From: an uncultured Granulosicoccaceae bacterium
GTDB lineage: Bacteria > Pseudomonadota > Gammaproteobacteria > JABXHR01
DNA length: 8,233 bases
Reading direction: 5' to 3'
Assembly: GCA_937921805.1 (NCBI GenBank)
Contig: CAKZUS010000169.1
Coordinates: 1-8,233, forward strand
Below the pieces are notes generated by a model that worked only from the letters and a program-made list of their open reading frames with translations, had not been told where the DNA came from and ran no database searches. Positions 1 through 6,809 of this stretch are shown piece by piece; positions within the stretch are counted from its first letter, which is position 1, and each line of letters opens with the position of its first letter. Position numbers and translations under genes: made by a program.

Positions 1-507
1 ACCCATCTCACCGCAGCCGATAACATTGGCGCCGGCATCAATGGCCGTATCCGCAGCGGCGGCCCCCAGCGCCAAGGCTTGCTGTAGCTGTTCTGTGGTC
101 ATTGCCGCTTCAGTGCGGATGTTGCCACTGCCCGGAGCAACTTTGGCATCAAGTAAACCTTCAATGCCGCCGAAATCGTGATCAACCCCGGCATCGATAA
201 CCGTCACCTGCATATCATGACTGGCAGCAAACACATTGACAGCGGCCCCTCCGGCGAGGAAGTTCATGACCATCTGCCAGGTCACATCGCGGGGGTACGC
301 GCTCACGCCGTCGAGAGCGACGCCATGGTCTGCAGCAAAAACCAACAAAGTCGGGCGGCGAATCTCTGGCGTCAGGCAACCTTGCACCCGCGCCAACTGC
401 GCAGCGAGTGTTTCTAGCTGACCCAGTGCTCCGAGTGGCTTAGTTTTGGTATCAATCGCGTGCTGGATTGCAGCATCTAATGAGCGTGAGGCAGGAGCAA
501 TCGTCAT
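1..507 (-). CDS. cobT: CobT, nicotinate-nucleotide--dimethylbenzimidazole phosphoribosyltransferase (N-terminal half, runs off the window)
   Basis: By family, CobT activates the lower-ligand base of cobalamin by moving phosphoribose from nicotinate mononucleotide to dimethylbenzimidazole, in the cytoplasm. The 169 visible codons read without a stop. They show the family hallmarks in order: KPLGALGQLE near residue 23, FAADHGV near 55, NFLAGGAAVNV near 78, IDAGVDHDFGG near 100, and GANVIGCGEMG at the window edge, normally followed by the GNTT motif. The usual length is about 350 residues, so roughly half is present. The catalytic glutamate of the C-terminal part lies outside. The start is ATG at 507 with a GAGAA stretch about 7 bases upstream. 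It lies 79 bases after the flavin oxidoreductase stop on the same strand, so it could share that transcript. I see no cobalamin riboswitch in those 79 bases. Identification is firm; nothing can be said about the missing half. Confidence 0.93.
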   Translation of the reverse strand, partial: MTIAPASRSLDAAIQHAIDTKTKPLGALGQLETLAAQLARVQGCLTPEIRRPTLLVFAADHGVALDGVSAYPRDVTWQMVMNFLAGGAAVNVFAASHDMQVTVIDAGVDHDFGGIEGLLDAKVAPGSGNIRTEAAMTTEQLQQALALGAAAADTAIDAGANVIGCGEMG

Positions 508-528
508 GATGGTGTTCTCGCGGGCAAA

Positions 529-548
529 GCGGCGTTATACCACGCCAC
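529..548 (-). repeat. Small inverted repeat in the leader of cobT
   Basis: On the minus strand GGCGT and ACGCC (5 bp, loop GGTATA) can pair. As RNA the stem extends to 7 bp through one G-U and one G-C pair. It lies about 21 bases upstream of the cobT ATG and after the preceding oxidoreductase stop. No T-run follows, so it is not a standard intrinsic terminator. It could be a weak processing or attenuation hairpin, or chance. Confidence 0.3.
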
Positions 549-586
549 AGAGTCCAAGAAAATCCAGCGCAGGCCATGAATCCGCT

Positions 587-1801
587 TTAGCGATCCCGCC
601 ACGCATCTATAGGGCGCAATACAGCATATAAAGCGGCGAGATACGCACGGCGCCACGACGCCAGCACAAAGGCTTTGGGTAAGGTCGACAAGGGCGAGGG
701 GATGGAGCCTGCTTTGCCTAATATTAGGCGCGCCAGCTCGGTACCGGCGAGGCTGCCCGCTGCAATGCCATTGCCGTGATAGCCAAAGGCACTCCATATT
801 CCCGGGGCCAACTCGCCAATAAAAGGCAGGCCCCGACGCGTCAGAGCAATAGAGCCTTGCCATTGGAACTGCGTGCGCACATCGCGCCACTGCGGGAAGT
901 AGTCATCAAAGCGCTGCCGCAGTGCGCAATACATCGCATCGCTGGATTCGCTTAGTCCACCGCGCCCACCAAACAGCACTCGCCCGTCGGGTAGAGGGCG
1001 AAAGTAATGCAACACACTGCGGGCGTCATACGCCATCGCACAGAAACGCGGAACGTCCTCCTGCCAGGGGGCGATAGGCTCTGTTACGAAAATGCTCGAC
1101 ACTGCCGGACACACTCGCCCCGCCAACTGAGGCACTAGCGCTTCTGGCGCATAGGCATTGCACGCAATCAGTAATTGCTGCGCGTGGCACTGGGCGCCCC
1201 CTGCACGCAGCCGTATTGCCTGTGAGCCGGGAATTACCTGCTCAACACGCGCCGAAAAGAGCCGACCACCAGCCCGCTGCACGGCCTCCACCAAGCCATT
1301 AACATAACGTTGGGGATGCAGACCAAACCCTATCGGCTCGTAGTGCGCTCCTTGGGCACCTTTAATATGCATCGCGTATTGGCGCAGTTGCGCCGCGCTG
1401 AGATTGCTGGCTATCGCTTGTCGGGGACTGCGCGCTATGCATAGCTCTCCGAGGCCAAAACAATCCGCGTCGATATGCTCACGCTCCAGCACGTGCGCCA
1501 CATGCTGCACCGCGCGCCGCTGCCAGGCCGTCCATTTTTGTGCTGCCGAGGCGCCATAGCGGCGGCGCATTGATGCCTCCTCCAGAACCCCGCCGCCGAC
1601 GCAGCAAAAACCGCCACTACGCCCCGATGCTCCCCAGCCCGGGGCCTCGTCAAACACAACAACCCGCTGCCCAGAGCGCGCCAGCTCCAAGGCCGCGTTT
1701 AAGCCAGTATATCCGGCCCCGATAATCGCGACATCACAGTCGATATCTTGCGCCGGCGCGGCCAGTGCAAGCGCAGCGGCCGTGGCATGCCAATAATTCA
1801 C
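587..1801 (-). CDS. FAD-dependent amine/amino-acid oxidoreductase (DAO family, PuuB-like)
   Basis: This is a 404-residue flavoprotein of the D-amino-acid oxidase (DAO) fold, the group that includes gamma-glutamylputrescine oxidase. Members oxidise amines or amino acids in the cytoplasm. Visible motifs are the N-terminal YWHAT segment (residues 3-7), the dinucleotide-binding GAGYTG (28-33) ending in an acidic residue at VVVFDE (51-52), GASGRSGGF (57-65), and a C-terminal FAD segment GYHGNGIAAGSLAG. I chose the GTG at 1801 because it gives the family-typical start (V/M-N-Y-W-H-A-T) and forms a GTGA overlap with the racemase stop at 1798-1800. An in-frame extension to 1996 would add 65 arginine-rich residues wholly inside the racemase gene and unlike the family. 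Coupling to the racemase suggests a shared substrate, perhaps a D-amino acid, but the substrate cannot be read from sequence. No predicted signal peptide. Confidence 0.85.
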   Translation of the reverse strand: MNYWHATAAALALAAPAQDIDCDVAIIGAGYTGLNAALELARSGQRVVVFDEAPGWGASGRSGGFCCVGGGVLEEASMRRRYGASAAQKWTAWQRRAVQHVAHVLEREHIDADCFGLGELCIARSPRQAIASNLSAAQLRQYAMHIKGAQGAHYEPIGFGLHPQRYVNGLVEAVQRAGGRLFSARVEQVIPGSQAIRLRAGGAQCHAQQLLIACNAYAPEALVPQLAGRVCPAVSSIFVTEPIAPWQEDVPRFCAMAYDARSVLHYFRPLPDGRVLFGGRGGLSESSDAMYCALRQRFDDYFPQWRDVRTQFQWQGSIALTRRGLPFIGELAPGIWSAFGYHGNGIAAGSLAGTELARLILGKAGSIPSPLSTLPKAFVLASWRRAYLAALYAVLRPIDAWRDR

Positions 1802-2487
1802 GCGAGCGCGATATCCACCGCCGCTTGCGCATGCAAGGCCGTAGAGTCGAACCACGGCATACCTGCTTGGGCGGCGCTCACCAGCATGCCGATCTCTGTA
1901 CAGCCGGCAATCGTGCCTTGCGCGCCCGCGTCGCCGAGACGCTGTATGACCTCTTGGTATATCGCGCGCGAGCGCTCCACAATCTGCCCCTGACACAGCT
2001 CTTGATAAATAATACGGTGCACCTGCTGCTGGTCTTCTTCGTTCGGCACGACCATCTCAATGCCCTGCTCGCGCATCCGCTCGCGATAAAACCCGGGTGC
2101 CATCGTAAACGCCGTGCCGAGTAGGCCAACTTTGCTCAGCCCTTGCGCCCGAATCGCCGCCGCAGTCGGATCCACAATATGCACCCATGGGAACGAGACG
2201 GCATCGCACAGCGGCGCATACACTTTGTGCATGGTATTGGTGGCGATCAAACCCACTTGCGTCCCCGCCGCGTCAAGCTGCGCGGCATAGTCGCTCAGTA
2301 GCCGCGCCGTCGCGTCCCAGTCGCCATCGTGTTGCAAGCGCGCAATATCAGCAAAATCCACCGACACCATGTTCACCTTGGCCGAGTGCAAGCCTCCCAA
2401 CGCTGCGCGCACGCTACGGTTTAGCAGTTGGTAGTACACCTGCGTGCTCTCCCAGCTCATGCCACCTAAAATACCGATTGTTTTCAT
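1798..2487 (-). CDS. ygeA: Aspartate/glutamate racemase family protein, YgeA-type
   Basis: This 229-residue cytosolic protein is of the cofactor-independent Asp/Glu racemase family, close to the family's usual length (about 230). It opens with the typical ILGGMSWEST (residues 6-15). The first active-site segment reads ATNTMHK (82-88), with Thr83 where classical two-cysteine racemases carry a cysteine. The second, GCTEIG (195-200), keeps Cys196. E. coli YgeA has the same Thr/Cys arrangement and is described as an L-aspartate/L-glutamate-specific racemase with an atypical active site. The start is ATG at 2487, chosen by the conserved N-terminus; its ribosome binding site is weak. An ATG at 2505 would add six residues and is the main alternative. 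The gene overlaps the following oxidoreductase by four bases and is divergent from the large dehydrogenase. The true substrate is an inference. Confidence 0.88.
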   Translation of the reverse strand: MKTIGILGGMSWESTQVYYQLLNRSVRAALGGLHSAKVNMVSVDFADIARLQHDGDWDATARLLSDYAAQLDAAGTQVGLIATNTMHKVYAPLCDAVSFPWVHIVDPTAAAIRAQGLSKVGLLGTAFTMAPGFYRERMREQGIEMVVPNEEDQQQVHRIIYQELCQGQIVERSRAIYQEVIQRLGDAGAQGTIAGCTEIGMLVSAAQAGMPWFDSTALHAQAAVDIALA

Positions 2488-2590
2488 GCTTGCTCGTTGT
2501 TCCATGTCTCGCTCAATCGTAGCAAATGCCGCTTCGGGCAAAGAGTCTATGCGTTGCCTCTATTACTCTTGGCAGCATTGTTTGCTCGCT

Positions 2591-2614
2591 GCGCGCACCC
2601 AGTACATTGCGCGC
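2591..2614. repeat. Perfect 7-bp inverted repeat, candidate operator
   Basis: GCGCGCA at 2591-2597 and TGCGCGC at 2608-2614 are exact reverse complements around a 10-base AT-richer spacer. The centres of the half-sites are 17 bases apart, close to one and a half helical turns. The repeat is 29 bases upstream of the dehydrogenase ATG, where a repressor or activator of the divergent pair could bind. As RNA it could also fold into a leader hairpin. The half-sites are low-complexity GC, so chance is a real alternative. Confidence 0.4.
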
Positions 2615-2633
2615 GCCATGCCCTCACACTTTT

Positions 2634-2637
2634 GGAG
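2634..2637 (+). promoter_or_regulatory. Shine-Dalgarno GGAG deciding the start at 2644
   Basis: GGAG lies 6 bases before ATG 2644. It fixes that ATG as the start of the flavin/folate enzyme rather than the in-frame ATG at 2497, 49 codons upstream. Confidence 0.75.
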
Positions 2638-2643
2638 TCCATC

Positions 2644-5202
2644 ATGTCCACATTTCCCAGTCAAGCCAACGTCGTCATCATCGGCCAAGGCGGCATCGTG
2701 GGCGCCTCAGTCGCGCACCACTTAATTGAACGCGGCTGGGATGACATTGTTGGCATCGACATGTCAGCCATCCCTACTGACATTGGCTCGACCGCGCATG
2801 CCTCTGATTTTTGCTTCAACACGATGCACGATCAGATGACGATCTTTACCACCAAGTATTCCATCGACTTTTTCGAAAAGATGGGCCGCTATGAGCGCAT
2901 CGGTGGTATTGAAGTGGCCCGCAAAGGTGATAGCGAGCGCATGGATGAGCTCAAGCGCCGCGTGACATCGGGCAAAGCCTTTGGCAGCCGCGTGCGCATG
3001 ATCTCCGCTGCAGAGGCCAAAGAGAAATTCCCTCTCTTAGAAGAAGACGTCATCCAAGGCGCACTGTGGGACCCCGACGCTGGCCTCGTCGTCCCGCGCT
3101 CGCAAACCGTCGCCGGAGAGCTGGTCGAAGCAGCGGAGAAAACCGGAAAACTCACAACCTTTATCAATACTGCCTGCACCGATCTCATCATCGAAGACGG
3201 GCAGATCAAGGGAGTGGTGACCTCGCGCGGAACGATTTACGCCAATCACGTCGTCGTTTGCGCGGGACTTTGGGGGCGCCTGATCGCCGAAATGGCGGGG
3301 GAAGACCTGCCCGTAATGCCCGTCGATCATCCGCTGACATTTTTCAAACCCTATACCGAGTTCGCCAACACAGGCAAAGAAATTGGTTTCCCCTTGCTGC
3401 GCGACCAGGGCAACTCCGCCTACCTCCGCGACACTGGCGACCCGAATACCGCCGAAGGAGGACAAATCGAATGGGGATACTACGAAGAAAAAGCCCCGCG
3501 TCTGTGTCACCCTCGCGACCTGCTCAACAAGGAAGACGCGCGCTTATCGCCCTCGCAGCGCGATCTCGATCTGGAGCAAGTCATCGAGCCATTGGAGCGC
3601 GCCATGGAGCTCACCCCAATTTTGGGCGAGCTGGGCTATGACGAAAAGTATTCGTTTAATGGCCTCTTACAAGTCACCGCCGACGGCGGCCCGTCTTTGG
3701 GCGAATCGGCCAAAGTACGCGGCCTCTGGTACGCGGTATCAGTGTGGGTCAAAGACGGCCCCGGCACCGGCAAGATCATTGCCGACTGGATGACCGACGG
3801 CCGCACGCATTTAGACCATTCTGGCGTCGATATCGCGCGCTTTTACCCCTTCCAGCAGGATGAGCAATACATCCATGATCGCTGCTACGAATCAGCTTTC
3901 AAGATCTATAACCCCCCCGTACACAATCGCGAGCCGTATACCAAAGGCCGTGGCAAATACCGCAGCCCGTTCTATGAGCGCGAAGTGGCACTAGGCGGCT
4001 ATTTTATGGAAATTGCAGGGTGGGAACGCGCCCACGGCTATGCCAGCAATGAGCACCTGCTAGAGCACTATGGCGACAAAGTCCCAGTTCGCGAGGCCGA
4101 ATGGGACAGCCGCCACTTCTATCGTGTCTCCAACGCCGAGCATCTCAAGCTCTCCGAAGACGTCGGCATGATTAACCTCAGTCACTTTGCCGTGATCGAC
4201 ATCAACGGTCCCGATGCCCTGGCTCTGATGGAATACACCTGCGTTGCCAAAGTCGATGTGGCTATCGGCAAAGGGGTGTACACGCACTTTTTGGATTTCG
4301 ATGGCGGCGTGCGAGCCGATTTGACCGTGCTGCGTCTGGGTGAGCATCATTTTCGGGTGATCGACGGCGCCGATGCCGGACACCGCGATATGGTGTGGCT
4401 ACAACGCATGGCACAAAGCCGCCATCACAGCGTGCAGATCACTAATGTCACCGAGCAATACGGCTGCTTGGGCCTGTGGGGGCCGAACGCCCGCACTACG
4501 CTCGCCAAGATCGTCGACGATCCCGCTTCCATCAGTCACGAGAACTTTCCCTTCGCGGCCTTTCAGCCGATCGTCATCAATGGCACGACCTATATGGGGT
4601 TCCGGATTTCCTATGTAGGGGAGCAAGGCTGGGAGATTCACTTCAAGATGGAAGACGGCTTGGCACTGTGGGACGCCCTGCACGCCCAAGGCGTCACTCC
4701 AGTGGGCATTGAGACTTACGCCAACAGCCGCCGCCTAGAGAAAAGCCTACGTCTACAGAACGCCGACATTCTCACCGAATACAATTTGTTAGAAGTGGGC
4801 TTGCAGCGCGCCAAAACCAAGGCCGCAGATTTTTACGGCAAGGCAGCATTGTTGGCGCAACGTGAGCGCGCGCATCAGCCCGCCTATTTGTGCACACTCA
4901 CGATGGACAACAATATCGACAGCGACGGCGTCGCGCGCTATCCCCTGGGCAATTGTCCGATTCTCGACCCCGAGACTGGCGAGACCCTCATTGACTCCCA
5001 AGGCCGTCGCTCTTACACAACCAGCATTGTCTACGGCCCGAGCATCGGTAAAAACATTGCCTTGGGCTACTTGCCGTACGCGTATTGCCAGCAAGGTCGA
5101 AAGTTACAGATTGAGTACTTCGGCGACGTGTATGACGTCACCGTCGAGGCAGTCGGCTATGGCGCGCTCTACGATCCGCAGGGCACCAAGCCTAAATCTT
5201 AA
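2644..5202 (+). CDS. Dimethylglycine/sarcosine dehydrogenase-like flavoprotein fused to a GcvT aminomethyltransferase domain
   Basis: An 852-residue cytoplasmic enzyme. By family it oxidises an N-methylated or secondary amine with FAD and passes the one-carbon unit to tetrahydrofolate. Domain order: FAD-binding DAO domain (about 8-385), a central linker domain beginning near DIARFYPFQ (about 393), a GcvT folate domain starting around SPFYEREVALGGY and GWER (459-462), and a GcvT C-terminal barrel from about 745. The FAD motif is GQGGIVG (14-20). GSTAHAS (48-54) carries His52, at the position where dimethylglycine dehydrogenases attach FAD covalently (GSTWHAAG). GGVRAD ends in Asp559, matching the acidic folate-site residue of GcvT. 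The length fits the family (about 810-860). It is divergent from the racemase and overlaps the convergent epimerase by 11 bases. The substrate is not assigned: dimethylglycine, sarcosine or another methylamine are all possible. Confidence 0.88.
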   Translation: MSTFPSQANVVIIGQGGIVGASVAHHLIERGWDDIVGIDMSAIPTDIGSTAHASDFCFNTMHDQMTIFTTKYSIDFFEKMGRYERIGGIEVARKGDSERMDELKRRVTSGKAFGSRVRMISAAEAKEKFPLLEEDVIQGALWDPDAGLVVPRSQTVAGELVEAAEKTGKLTTFINTACTDLIIEDGQIKGVVTSRGTIYANHVVVCAGLWGRLIAEMAGEDLPVMPVDHPLTFFKPYTEFANTGKEIGFPLLRDQGNSAYLRDTGDPNTAEGGQIEWGYYEEKAPRLCHPRDLLNKEDARLSPSQRDLDLEQVIEPLERAMELTPILGELGYDEKYSFNGLLQVTADGGPSLGESAKVRGLWYAVSVWVKDGPGTGKIIADWMTDGRTHLDHSGVDIARFYPFQQDEQYIHDRCYESAFKIYNPPVHNREPYTKGRGKYRSPFYEREVALGGYFMEIAGWERAHGYASNEHLLEHYGDKVPVREAEWDSRHFYRVSNAEHLKLSEDVGMINLSHFAVIDINGPDALALMEYTCVAKVDVAIGKGVYTHFLDFDGGVRADLTVLRLGEHHFRVIDGADAGHRDMVWLQRMAQSRHHSVQITNVTEQYGCLGLWGPNARTTLAKIVDDPASISHENFPFAAFQPIVINGTTYMGFRISYVGEQGWEIHFKMEDGLALWDALHAQGVTPVGIETYANSRRLEKSLRLQNADILTEYNLLEVGLQRAKTKAADFYGKAALLAQRERAHQPAYLCTLTMDNNIDSDGVARYPLGNCPILDPETGETLIDSQGRRSYTTSIVYGPSIGKNIALGYLPYAYCQQGRKLQIEYFGDVYDVTVEAVGYGALYDPQGTKPKS

Positions 5203-6172
5203 AATACTCGCGATACCACTGCACAAAGCGCTCGACCCCAGTCTGCACTGGGGTGAGCGGTGCATAGCCTACCCACTCTTGCAAGGCGCTAGTCTCCGCC
5301 GCCGTGCTGGGCACATCCCCAGCCTGCATGGGCAAAAAACGCTTCTTCGCCTCAATGCCTGAGGCACGTTCTAGCGCATGGATAAAGTCCATCAACGGCA
5401 TCGGAGCGCCGCGCCCGATATTAAACACGCGGTGCGCAGCGCTACTTTCCAGTGGCGTCGCAGGTTTGTCAGCCACGCGCAAAACGCCCTCGACAATATC
5501 GTCGATATAGGTAAAGTCGCGCGACATATCGCCGTGGTTAAACACATTAATCGTCTCGCCCGCCAGCATCGCCTTAAGAAATAACATCGGCGCCATATCT
5601 GGACGTCCCCACGGGCCGTATACCGTAAAGAAGCGCAAGCCCGTCATCGGAATTTCAAAAAGATGGCTATACGAATGCGCCATCATCTCATTGCTACGCT
5701 TGGTCGCCGCATATAGGCTCACGGGCCAATCCGCGCGGCGGTCTTCACGAAACGGTGAGTGGCTGTTTGCCCCGTAGACGCTAGAACTGCTGGCGTAGAC
5801 CAAATGCTCGATCTTGTGCTCGCGGCAACACTCCAAAATCGTCAAAAACCCTTGCAAGTTAGACTCGACATAGGCCTGTGGATTGTCGATGGAGTAACGC
5901 ACTCCCGCTTGCGCAGCGAGATGAATCACCCGCTGCGGCTGATGCTCGGCAAACACAGATTGCATCGACTGGGCAATATTGTGCTGCACAAAGTGAAATT
6001 GACTGTGTCCACGACTGTGCTCACGCAAAGCACTCAAGCGTGCCGATTTCAGCGTCGGGTCGTAGTAATCATTGAGATTATCGATGCCGACAACGCTATG
6101 CCCCTGATCTAACAGCGATTGCGTTGTGGCGGCCCCGATGAATCCCGCCGCCCCGGTGACTAGATAGCGCAC
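5192..6172 (-). CDS. NAD-dependent nucleotide-sugar epimerase, UDP-glucuronate 4-epimerase type
   Basis: A 326-residue extended short-chain dehydrogenase that by family interconverts UDP-glucuronate and UDP-galacturonate for surface polysaccharide, using bound NAD. It shows TGAAGFIG (6-13), the NAD-ribose acid in GIDNLNDYYD (Asp31), the catalytic serine region YASSSSVYG (126-134), YAATK (Tyr154, Lys158), the substrate loop TVYGPWGRPDMA (183-194) and SRDFTYIDDI (217-226). NDYYDP and the GPWGRPDMA loop are typical of the UDP-glucuronate 4-epimerase branch rather than GalE. The start is GTG at 6172, supported by the canonical (M)RYLVTGAAGFIG opening, although no strong ribosome binding site precedes it. 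No other polysaccharide gene is visible. It follows msrA by 67 bases and meets the large dehydrogenase tail-to-tail with overlapping stops. Confidence 0.88.
   Translation of the reverse strand: MRYLVTGAAGFIGAATTQSLLDQGHSVVGIDNLNDYYDPTLKSARLSALREHSRGHSQFHFVQHNIAQSMQSVFAEHQPQRVIHLAAQAGVRYSIDNPQAYVESNLQGFLTILECCREHKIEHLVYASSSSVYGANSHSPFREDRRADWPVSLYAATKRSNEMMAHSYSHLFEIPMTGLRFFTVYGPWGRPDMAPMLFLKAMLAGETINVFNHGDMSRDFTYIDDIVEGVLRVADKPATPLESSAAHRVFNIGRGAPMPLMDFIHALERASGIEAKKRFLPMQAGDVPSTAAETSALQEWVGYAPLTPVQTGVERFVQWYREYFKI
5221..5263. repeat. Strong inverted repeat inside the 3' end of the epimerase gene
   Basis: Nested pairs are visible: GCAC/GTGC (5221-5224 and 5260-5263), CGCTC/GAGCG (5229-5233 and 5255-5259) and ACCCCAGT/ACTGGGGT (5235-5242 and 5247-5254), closed by a CTGC loop. 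The outer helix has an AAAG bulge, and G5234 is a single bulge. The core is 13 bp with one bulge. It starts 18 bases after the dehydrogenase stop and encodes epimerase residues of the PLTPVQTGVER segment. No T-run follows on either strand, so it is not a classical terminator. It may end or protect the 3' ends of the two convergent transcripts. Confidence 0.7.
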
Positions 6173-6239
6173 GATAGCTGCATCCGATAGACAAAAAACC
6201 AGTCACAGCAACAATGACGCCAGAGAGCAAAATGTGGAC
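6173..6239 (-). promoter_or_regulatory. Intergenic gap msrA to epimerase, weak promoter candidate
   Basis: The 67 bases hold no gene. Reading the minus strand, TTGTTG and TCTATC are spaced by 17 bases just upstream of the GTG start, but the -10 matches only 3 of 6 consensus positions. A 4-bp GTCA/TGAC stem followed by TGGTTTTTT is too weak to call a terminator. The epimerase may be transcribed from either an internal promoter or read-through. Confidence 0.25.
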
Positions 6240-6809
6240 TCACTTTTCGCCCCATATCTCCTCTAAGCGCGCATCACGCCCACAGCTTTGGCGGTAGAAC
6301 TTGTACCGCAGAGGATAGTTTTTGTAATAGTCCTGGTGATAGCTCTCGTCGCCCGCAATCGGGAAAAACTCCCCCAGCGTCAGAATCTCAGTCGCCACCT
6401 GCTCTGAAGGAAAACGCGCGGCAACCGCCTCTAGGCTCGCCTGAGCCAAGGCTCTCTCGGTGTCTGTAGACACAAAAATAGCCGTGCGGTATTCGTCGCC
6501 TTTGTCGCAAAACTGCCCGCGTGCATCAAAAGGATCGATGTTGATCCAGTAGTGATCCAATATGTCTTGATAGCTCAGTTTGGCCGGATCATAGTCGATG
6601 CGCACCGCCTCATAATGCCCATCATGTCCACCACGATAGGTGGGATTGGGATGCGTGCCGCCGGTGAATCCCGACACCGCTTCTCGCACCCCATCGAGGT
6701 GCTCAAAGTCAGACTCTACACACCAAAAACAGCCTCCCGCCAATACTGCCGTATCAGCCTGAGCCATACCAACCATCGATGACAACACCGCCGCGAGTAG
6801 TAAACGCAT
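6240..6809 (-). CDS. msrA: Peptide methionine sulfoxide reductase MsrA, exported
   Basis: A 189-residue MsrA that by family reduces methionine-S-sulfoxide in proteins. The first 18 residues form a signal peptide (Met-Arg, hydrophobic LLLAAVLSSMVGM, cleavage after AQA), so the enzyme is probably periplasmic. GGCFWC (25-30) gives the nucleophile Cys27 plus Cys30. HYEAVRIDYDP, DPFDARGQFCDKGDEYRTAIF (contains Cys101) and a C-terminal Cys176, a candidate resolving cysteine, follow. The loop NPTYRGGHDGHYEAV is short compared with the classic cytosolic form and suits the QFCDKG subgroup. I chose ATG 6809 because GGAAG lies 5 bases upstream and the signal peptide begins there. A TTG start at 6839 would add ten residues and spoil the signal. 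No MsrB domain or neighbour is seen. It lies 58 bases after mmsB. Confidence 0.93.
   Translation of the reverse strand: MRLLLAAVLSSMVGMAQADTAVLAGGCFWCVESDFEHLDGVREAVSGFTGGTHPNPTYRGGHDGHYEAVRIDYDPAKLSYQDILDHYWINIDPFDARGQFCDKGDEYRTAIFVSTDTERALAQASLEAVAARFPSEQVATEILTLGEFFPIAGDESYHQDYYKNYPLRYKFYRQSCGRDARLEEIWGEK

Larger units (their letters stand above)
2488..2643. promoter_or_regulatory. Divergent intergenic region between racemase and flavin/folate dehydrogenase
   Basis: These 156 bases separate two divergently transcribed starts and must hold promoters for both unless transcription enters from outside. I found no convincing -35/-10 pair on either strand. The only clear structure is the inverted repeat at 2591-2614. 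The reading frame of the large gene is open into this region from 2497, but I regard that as non-coding (see rejected items). Confidence 0.5.

Noticed and set aside
508..586. Cobalamin riboswitch upstream of cobT
   Set aside because: Only 79 bases are available and no B12-box-like sequence or extended fold was seen; the whole element would not fit.
504..890. 128-codon minus-strand frame across the end of the oxidoreductase and the cobT leader
   Set aside because: It is a different frame over confirmed codons of the oxidoreductase, with no recognisable motif, and ends just inside cobT.
1802..1996. In-frame 65-residue extension of the flavin oxidoreductase
   Set aside because: It lies wholly inside the racemase gene in another frame, is arginine-rich and unlike the family; the GTG at 1801 is the better start.
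2497..2643. In-frame 49-codon N-terminal extension of the large dehydrogenase that looks like a signal peptide (PLLLLAALFARCA)
   Set aside because: GGAG precedes ATG 2644 at ideal spacing, the family begins within a few residues of the FAD motif, and FAD/folate enzymes of this type are not exported through such a signal. The stretch is the divergent control region.
3037..3510. 157-codon antisense frame inside the large dehydrogenase
   Set aside because: It is the shadow of a GC-rich coding frame; no motif, ribosome site or conserved domain is seen.
6173..6239. Intrinsic terminator (GTCA/TGAC stem with TTTTTT) after msrA
   Set aside because: The stem is only 4 bp with a 9-base loop, too weak for a confident call.
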